64,000 nt of DNA, taken from Pleodorina starrii. Taxonomy: Eukaryota; Chlorophyta; Chlorophyceae; Chlamydomonadales; Volvocaceae. The position numbers and the translations under genes are program-made. The notes beneath the pieces were generated by a model. It did no database searches, was not told where the DNA came from, and saw only the letters and a list, made by a program, of their open reading frames with translations. The number at the start of each line of letters is the position of its first letter. Position 1 is the first letter of the stretch. Below are positions 58,201 to 64,000 of the stretch, piece by piece. Location of the stretch: positions 626,501 to 690,500 of the forward strand of contig BRXU01000012.1 of NCBI GenBank assembly GCA_030267565.1, read 5' to 3'.

Positions 58201-58976
58201 TCCGGGTCAACAACCTCAATGTGGACCGGGTCTGCATCCGGATGTTCGTGGACCCCGCCGCCGCGGCCACCTGCGACAACCGCCTGTGCGGCGGCTGCAC
58301 CGCCGGCCTGGAGAAGTTCGAGATCCTGGCCAGTGAGTGTTGAGCTGCACTACTGCGGGTTTGGTTTTGGGGGTCCGTCCGGTTTTGGGGTTTTATTTTT
58401 CAGGGATCCTGGCCCGTGAGTGAGAGAGGTCTCGAAGGTTTTGGGGGTGGGATGGGGGGTGGGCAAGGCCATCATATGTGCCGATAGTTCCCAGTCGGTG
58501 TGTCGTCCAATCGGGTTTCCTTCGCTCCGTGCTTTTGACCTGAAGGGCCGACCCGCGGGTCAGGGTGCCCCATCAACCGTGGAAAGGTGCCGCGGTGGCG
58601 GCGCCTCCTCCTCATCATCATCTTCCCCTCGCCCTCGCCGCACCCCTCACCCGCCCCTCCGCCCCTCCCCGCCCCTCCCCCCACTTCCCCCTCCGCAGAC
58701 GGCGCCTGCAAGGGCTCGCTCAACCCGTTCACCCTGTCGACCACCACCGAGATCAAGTCGTCCTTCGGCTGGGACTCCATCCGCCCCGTCCTCAAGTTCA
58801 CGCGCCTTGACCTGACCTACGCTCAGGGCGTCTCGGGCGCCAGCCTTTGCTTCACCTTCAAGGGCCCCTCCTGCACCCGTTGGGCTGAGCTCTGCCCGCC
58901 CAGCGCCAGGGGCTGCCCCATCGCGCTCTTCAACCCGCCGGGCGACTCGTGCTGCCCCAAGAGCACGATCAAGTAA
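55281..58976 (+). CDS. Pherophorin, extracellular-matrix hydroxyproline-rich glycoprotein
   Basis: Exons: 55281-55338, 55436-55457, 55625-55854, 56346-56540, 56989-57610, 58139-58332, 58699-58976; 1599 nt, 532 aa. All introns are GT-AG and phases agree. Exon 1 is a signal peptide (MLKLLALALLGALAVAASA). The N-terminal pherophorin domain (about 30-225) begins NAFPYCKCTYKQ and is Cys-rich (FNVTLDT, EKCCSADLYKIEF). A polyproline rod of PPSPP and PPPP (about 226-365) follows, expected to be hydroxylated and O-glycosylated into a rigid fibre. The C-terminal pherophorin domain (about 370-532) opens FPYCTCQSYSS and ends DSCCPKSTIK. Pherophorins self-assemble into the volvocine cell wall or extracellular matrix; some in Volvox respond to the sex inducer, but nothing here shows the regulation of this copy. 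No TGTAA lies within about 1.4 kb downstream. Confidence 0.96.
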
Positions 58977-59873
58977 AGTGATGGCGGAGTGCGCCGAGAG
59001 ACCACGCACCGAAACCGCGTGACGACACGGACCGGCCGGCCGACCGACCGACCGACCCGTGGGGCGTCCCGGGCCGGTGTGTGTCTCGCCACTTCTGGGG
59101 CGCACTTTGTTGAGGGCCGGCTGTCTGTCGGAATCCTTTTGGTCGTCCGCGCCCCACCAGAGGACCGGCCGGGTCGCGTCGCGTCGCCGCACCTCTCTTC
59201 ATTCTCTCTGCCTCTCTCGCCCGCAAGCACGCACACAATCCCGCGGGCCCCTCCCCACGAGCCCTATGGATGCAGATATCGACCTTAAGGTCTTGAGTAC
59301 GGTGATCAGAGTGCGGGTGGGAAGGCAGAGCGGGATACGGAAGCCCTGTCGGTTGTCGGTTCGTGGTTGACGGTTGACAGTTGGCTCGCCGCGCCGCATT
59401 GATTTGGCGCCGGCTATAGAGCTTGCGCGTGTACGTGCATGACCTGTTGCTGCAAGACGTCGTCAAAGCCCGCATTGCGGTGATGAGGGAGGCGGCTGTG
59501 GGGCATGCGGAGGGTAGGGCCTTCGTTGGCAGGCGTGCGGCGCTGGGGGGGTGTAGGGAGCCAGCCGGCCCGGTGCCGTCGCGGCGGCGCGCCCCAGGGG
59601 TGTGCATTGGCCACGGCGGCTGCGCCGCGCGTCCACGAGCTCGCGCTGGCGCCAGCGTAGCGTGCACGTGTGCTTGTTGGGGCCGGAGCCGGGGTCCGAA
59701 ACACAGCGCTGCCTTGCGCTGGTTTTTCGGCGCCGCGGCCAAGGTCAAGGGAGGGCGAAGGGCTCTTGTTAGGCGGAGGGCTCGATTCCCCGGTGCGCGG
59801 GGAGCCTCAGAAGAGGAACTGTTTTGAGGTGCTGCGGCCATTGACCTAACCTGGCATACGAGCGCAGCCTAGC

Positions 59874-59874
59874 G

Positions 59875-59902
<28 letters not shown>
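59874..59902. repeat. (CAG)n microsatellite
   Basis: About nine to ten CAG units in non-coding sequence downstream of the pherophorin gene. Confidence 0.9.
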
Positions 59903-59905
<3 letters not shown>

Positions 59906-61318
59906 TGCGTCTTCACCGGGGCTTTGTTCTATGCAGGAGTCTCGCTTTATTGTTGTCTCTTCGCTTACTGTGCGTGTGTACGCGTATTTTTATCTTTAGA
60001 AGGATCAAGTCCCAGGTCCCAGGTCATTCGCTTCACGTACGAGCAGCGCGGTTAATTTGTGTTTGTTGATTTTTGTTTGCACGTTGACAAATTTTTGCGG
60101 CGGAGCGCTTCGATAATTTGGGAAGACGATGAAACCCGGGTCGATAACACCCCCGCTCGCTTGCGGCCTGACGGAACATGTCTATGGATAAACCCTGTAG
60201 GATATTGCTCGAAGCTAGGTGCGATTGGCGCGCGATTGAACTCGGTACTTTTGAGCAGACTGACTCCGTTCTCGCCCACGCCGGCCTTCCCCCTCAGCCC
60301 ACTCACGACCTGCCTTGCGCGGGTCAGGGCCGCCTAGCACTCGTCGGTTGACCCGTCTTCAGAGTAACTTACTTGACCCGGAAAGTCACATGTAATTCAA
60401 TACCCGGAACCGCCGATGTGCTGATTGGACAGCCGGGATCCCCCAGGCTCGGGCTACATCGCTCCAGGGAACCCCAGGCCCGGCAAGATTTCCACAGTTG
60501 GATCGCCCCGGTCCGATCGGGTCGGGTTAGGTCATGGTTTCCAGCAAAGGGATTACACAAGGGATTACAGCTTCAACACGAAGGGATTACAGCTTCAAAA
60601 GCTTGCTTGCGGGGAAAAGCTGGAACCAAAGATGAGCCGCCACCAGAGTTCAACGGATATCCAGCTTCGAAGTGCGTATGCACGGCCTTGTGGGCGCAAT
60701 GTCCAGGCAATATGGGTTTCCGGGTAACCCCGATACCAGGCCTACTCTACGCGAAGGTCAGGCTGGCCGGAGAGGTCGTAATCCCGTACCCCCGGGGGTG
60801 GGTAATGGTCAGCAATCCATTAATCCTGACCGGTCCTTGCAGGGTCTGAATCCTTATCCTGACCTGTCCTGGTGGGGTCCTAATCCTAATCCTGACGGCT
60901 ACACGGATCCTAATCCTAATCCTCGCCGGTCAAGGGCAAGCCTTCGGCATATTGGCTCGTCTTCTGTGTAATACTTGTTCATGGAAAAATATAATATTAT
61001 CCAATTAAAATATCTAAAGCTCTAGGTGCGCGGCTGGCGGTTGGGAACCGGTGAGCCAGCGGCTCGCCAGGGCTCATCAGGGTCCTAGTTCTAGTCCTTA
61101 GGTCGTCGGCCCGGGCAGGTCCGGTGTTCTAATCCAATCATCCTGACTGGTACCTGAACCTTATTTTATCTTTGCAACCCTCCTGGCCACCAAACCAAAT
61201 GACCGTCAAGAACCGAAGACTGTGTGCACTGTCCGATTCCCTGAAACGACTGGATATAAACACATGCTAACGTATTAAATCAAACGGAATTGTGTTACAT
61301 AAAAATCCGATACAGATT

Positions 61319-61411
61319 TAAATTCCATCTACTGGGAATAGTCGTCCTGAGTTTGAAGCTGTATGTAAATTCCATCTACTGGGAATATTCGTCCTGAGTT
61401 TGAAGCTGTAA
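61319..61411. repeat. 47-bp tandem duplication
   Basis: TAAATTCCATCTACTGGGAA begins at 61319 and again at 61366. The two copies differ by one base (AATAGTCG versus AATATTCG) over about 45 bp. Confidence 0.9.
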
Positions 61412-62526
61412 AATATTATACGAAATCAGGATGGAGCATAGTAAGCTCAGTAAATAACGGAGTTTATTATGTTGGAAAGGTTGGAAGAGGTCGTGCAGCG
61501 ATGGCGTCATGGCATTATGAGCGAGCTCAGCTGTGCCTCAGCGGCAGGTGATATTCGGCCCATACTAAGCTAAATATGCACGTGTTTTCGGGTGCAAATG
61601 GTCGGCGTTGTCGACCGCGCTTGCGGAAGACCGTACCGTGGAAGTTCGGAAGCCCTGCCCTCCGACACTGGCCCCGTAGGGCCCCGTCACCTGGCACATG
61701 GCTGCGGTGCTGCCGTTAACATCCGGTGGTGCGGGCTCATTTGAGGAATGTCATAACCATGGAGCAGTGTCGCATATACATCGCGGGCAGGAGATCCATG
61801 CCTGCGGACGCCAAAAACTTGGACGTCCATTCCTGAGCCCTGGCCGGCCACGTTTTTTTATCCGTCATAGCTATATGTCGATGTCGTGGTTCTTGGACCA
61901 CTTGCATTCGCCTCTATTCAGAGGCTCTAAAACCTTCGGCCGCAGCCCTGGCAGATTCGGAGCTAATTGAGCTAAATATGACGTCAGACTCTGGTTTTCA
62001 GTCAACTAAGGGCGGCTTAAAGACGGAAACTGCGCGGCTCAGCTGCTTTCTGGAACACTGCCATCCGGGGAAGCAATGCCTCGAGTTGGTTGATGACTCC
62101 TGCTGATGCGTCGCGCGGCTGCTGGCAGGCCCATGCCAAGATGTGCAGCGAAAGAAGGTGCTTGCCCCCCTTTGTCCGTCTTTGCTACCCGCGCGTGCCG
62201 TTCATACACCCCGGCCGCGGCGCCACGCCCGGCGGCGTTGCTGTCCCTAGGGAGTCCCATAGTGGTCCCTCATTGTAACTCTCGCATCCTAGGGACTGGA
62301 GCGCCGCCACAGCCTTGCAGCAAAATGTTGATTGTGCACTGCGCACAAACTTAGCCCCTGGCGCCCGTAATGTACGATAGGTCGGTGTGATCGGTAGATG
62401 GTGTCGTTGGGGAGTTGGTGCTGGGATGGCAAGATTGATGCGAGAATGGAGTTGCATCGATGCATTACTGAATACGATGCGTCGTATGCATAATAGTTTT
62501 CCCGGCGTTGGGCCCAGCTGGGGGTA

Positions 62527-62598
62527 GGGGGGCTGCTGCCCCCCCTCCCCCAGACCCCCTCCCCCCCGCTGGTGGGAGGCGGGGGGCTGCCGCCCCCC
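62527..62598. repeat. GC-rich palindromes GGGGGGCTGCYGCCCCCC
   Basis: Two hairpin-forming units (62527-62545 and 62578-62598) separated by a C-rich stretch. Confidence 0.8.
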
Positions 62599-64000
62599 AT
62601 CCCCCCACACCCTCCTTCCCCCCGCGCACTCTGAATTGCAGTGTCCGTGCTAACCGTGAAATTACAATGGAAGGCGACCTCGGTCTCAAAACGTTCATGT
62701 TCCCAAACATGAATGCAAACAAAATGTTTTCATTTGCGGCTTGGCGTCCAACAACCACTTTGCCACTCATAGTTTGTCCATTGCCATTTTCGTTATTTTA
62801 TGTTTTAGTAATATGCGTCAAGGCCGTCGGACCGGCTAGCAGAACTGTGGTTTGGTCGCGGGAACATGTTCGCTATGCAATTATTTGGATGTCGGAAAGA
62901 TGAAGCGCCGCCATGTAAACATTTATAAAAGACGACAACGGTATAATATGGAATGAACAGAAGTTCCGGATGCGTTGGAGCGAGTGCAGTCTCGGACCTG
63001 CTCGGACCACGGACTCAGTCGAACATCTTTCATACTGATACGTGCACTATTGATTTTAAGTTTTTTATATAGTATTACGAGTAATGAGGGCTATTCATTG
63101 GCATTTATAGTGTATCCAGCCATTAAGGTTGGTCGTCACTCCGCCGGGCAGCCAGCCAGCCAGGCAGCCACGAACAGGGCTAACACCCCCACGCAACAGA
63201 GATTCAAATTCCATATAAGCTTCAGTGCTACTGCCCTCGCGAGGTCGCTTGGATGTGTCAAATGTTTATACGCTATGCCGTACCGAATAGTCACGCTACA
63301 TTGTAATCCTTGCATTCTAATCATAATCCTTGCATTCTAACAAGGGCCCCCTTGTAACCGTCGCATCCTAACAAGGTCAGATTGGCGCTCGTGTCCCTGG
63401 TCATCCCTGCATGATCCCCGGCAGTGTGCCGCTGCTGTGCGCTTGGCGTCCGCCGATGGATGAGCACAAGCATCAACGCCCTGCGTCGACGCACCCGCTC
63501 CAAATGGGCTTCTGACTCCCCGGGACCCATGCCTCGTCAACGGGTACAGGGGAGTTCTTAGATTCACAGGCATGCTCGACGGCTCGTCGGCAATGCGGAC
63601 CGACACGTGTGGACATTGCTCATCACCTGGCTGCCACCGTGTGTGAACCAAGCTTGAGAATTCCCGACTGTTCCAATAAATTGTTCCCTCTTTGTTCTAT
63701 GAGGTTAATAGATGATTTGTCGGAGTCTAGCGTGGGTGGCAGGTATGACTGCAAGGCAAGTTGGTAACACCTGGTAAGACATGCCACCGACTGAGACACG
63801 CAATGTCCGCCTCCACACAACCCAACCTGATGTGGCAACGTCGTCGGTGAAATGCGGCCTCATTCTTTGCATCATGTAGGCGCTCAAAGGCACAGGCCAG
63901 TGTGCACAAGCTTGGTTGACTTCGCGCGTCACGGCAGCGAACGTCACGCGAAAATAATCGGAGAAAGGATAGAATTTTTGCTTGCCAACGAAGGCCTCAA

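Larger units (their letters stand above)
58977..64000. other. Pherophorin 3' region and intergenic sequence without a supported gene
   Basis: Contains a (CAG)n tract at 59874-59902, three AGGGATTACA units near 60547-60594, ATCCTAATCCTAATCC repeats at 60875-60922, a 47-bp tandem duplication at 61319-61411 and GC-rich palindromes at 62527-62598. Both strands have ORFs near 59000-59840, but none shows recognisable motifs or exon partners. Confidence 0.55.

Noticed and set aside
59423..59827. 134-codon plus-strand frame downstream of the pherophorin
   Set aside because: Arg/Ala-rich, no recognisable motif, overlapped by equally long antisense frames.

Overview
This is eukaryotic nuclear DNA, GC-rich and intron-dense. 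It almost certainly comes from a volvocine green alga (Chlamydomonas, Gonium or Volvox lineage). The evidence is a pherophorin (a family restricted to these algae), a fasciclin protein with (SP)n hydroxyproline-rich linkers resembling Volvox algal-CAM, Ala/Gln/Gly homopolymers in coding exons, TGTAA polyadenylation motifs, and short exons separated by repeat-filled introns. Most long open frames in the window are antisense or intronic shadows of these low-complexity exons. I built six genes by joining exons whose phases agree at every junction.

Layout. (1) 1-7702, minus: secreted multi-fasciclin glycoprotein, 15 exons visible, 3' end outside the window. (2) 11236-17365, minus: N-terminal leucine-rich repeats, then coiled coil, then a long Ala/Gln-rich tail (10 exons, 1299 aa). 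(3) 17984-25132, plus: DUF2009/UPF0652 family protein (14 exons, 673 aa), sharing a ~620-bp divergent upstream region with gene 2. (4) 28230-37313, plus: putative signal-peptide, single-pass membrane protein ending in an MDM2-type C2H2C4 RING (8 exons, 1458 aa). (5) 44284-46891, minus: chloroplast N-acetylornithine aminotransferase (ARG9; 4 exons, 462 aa). (6) 55281-58976, plus: pherophorin (7 exons, 532 aa).

Between genes, 37.3-44.3 kb and 46.9-55.3 kb are repeat-rich. A 770-bp near-perfect foldback element with a TAA target duplication (40984-41753) is nested inside an older repeat. A third copy of that repeat at 52.3 kb preserves the unoccupied insertion site. There are also microsatellites, minisatellites, GC-rich palindromes and a short interstitial telomere-like tract.

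Functionally, genes 1 and 6 are extracellular-matrix components and ARG9 is a plastid arginine-biosynthesis enzyme. Gene 4 is the most novel: a probable E3 ubiquitin ligase on a secretory-pathway membrane with an unrecognised lumenal or extracellular domain. No operon-like relationship is expected. The only obvious regulatory coupling is the divergent pair of genes 2 and 3.
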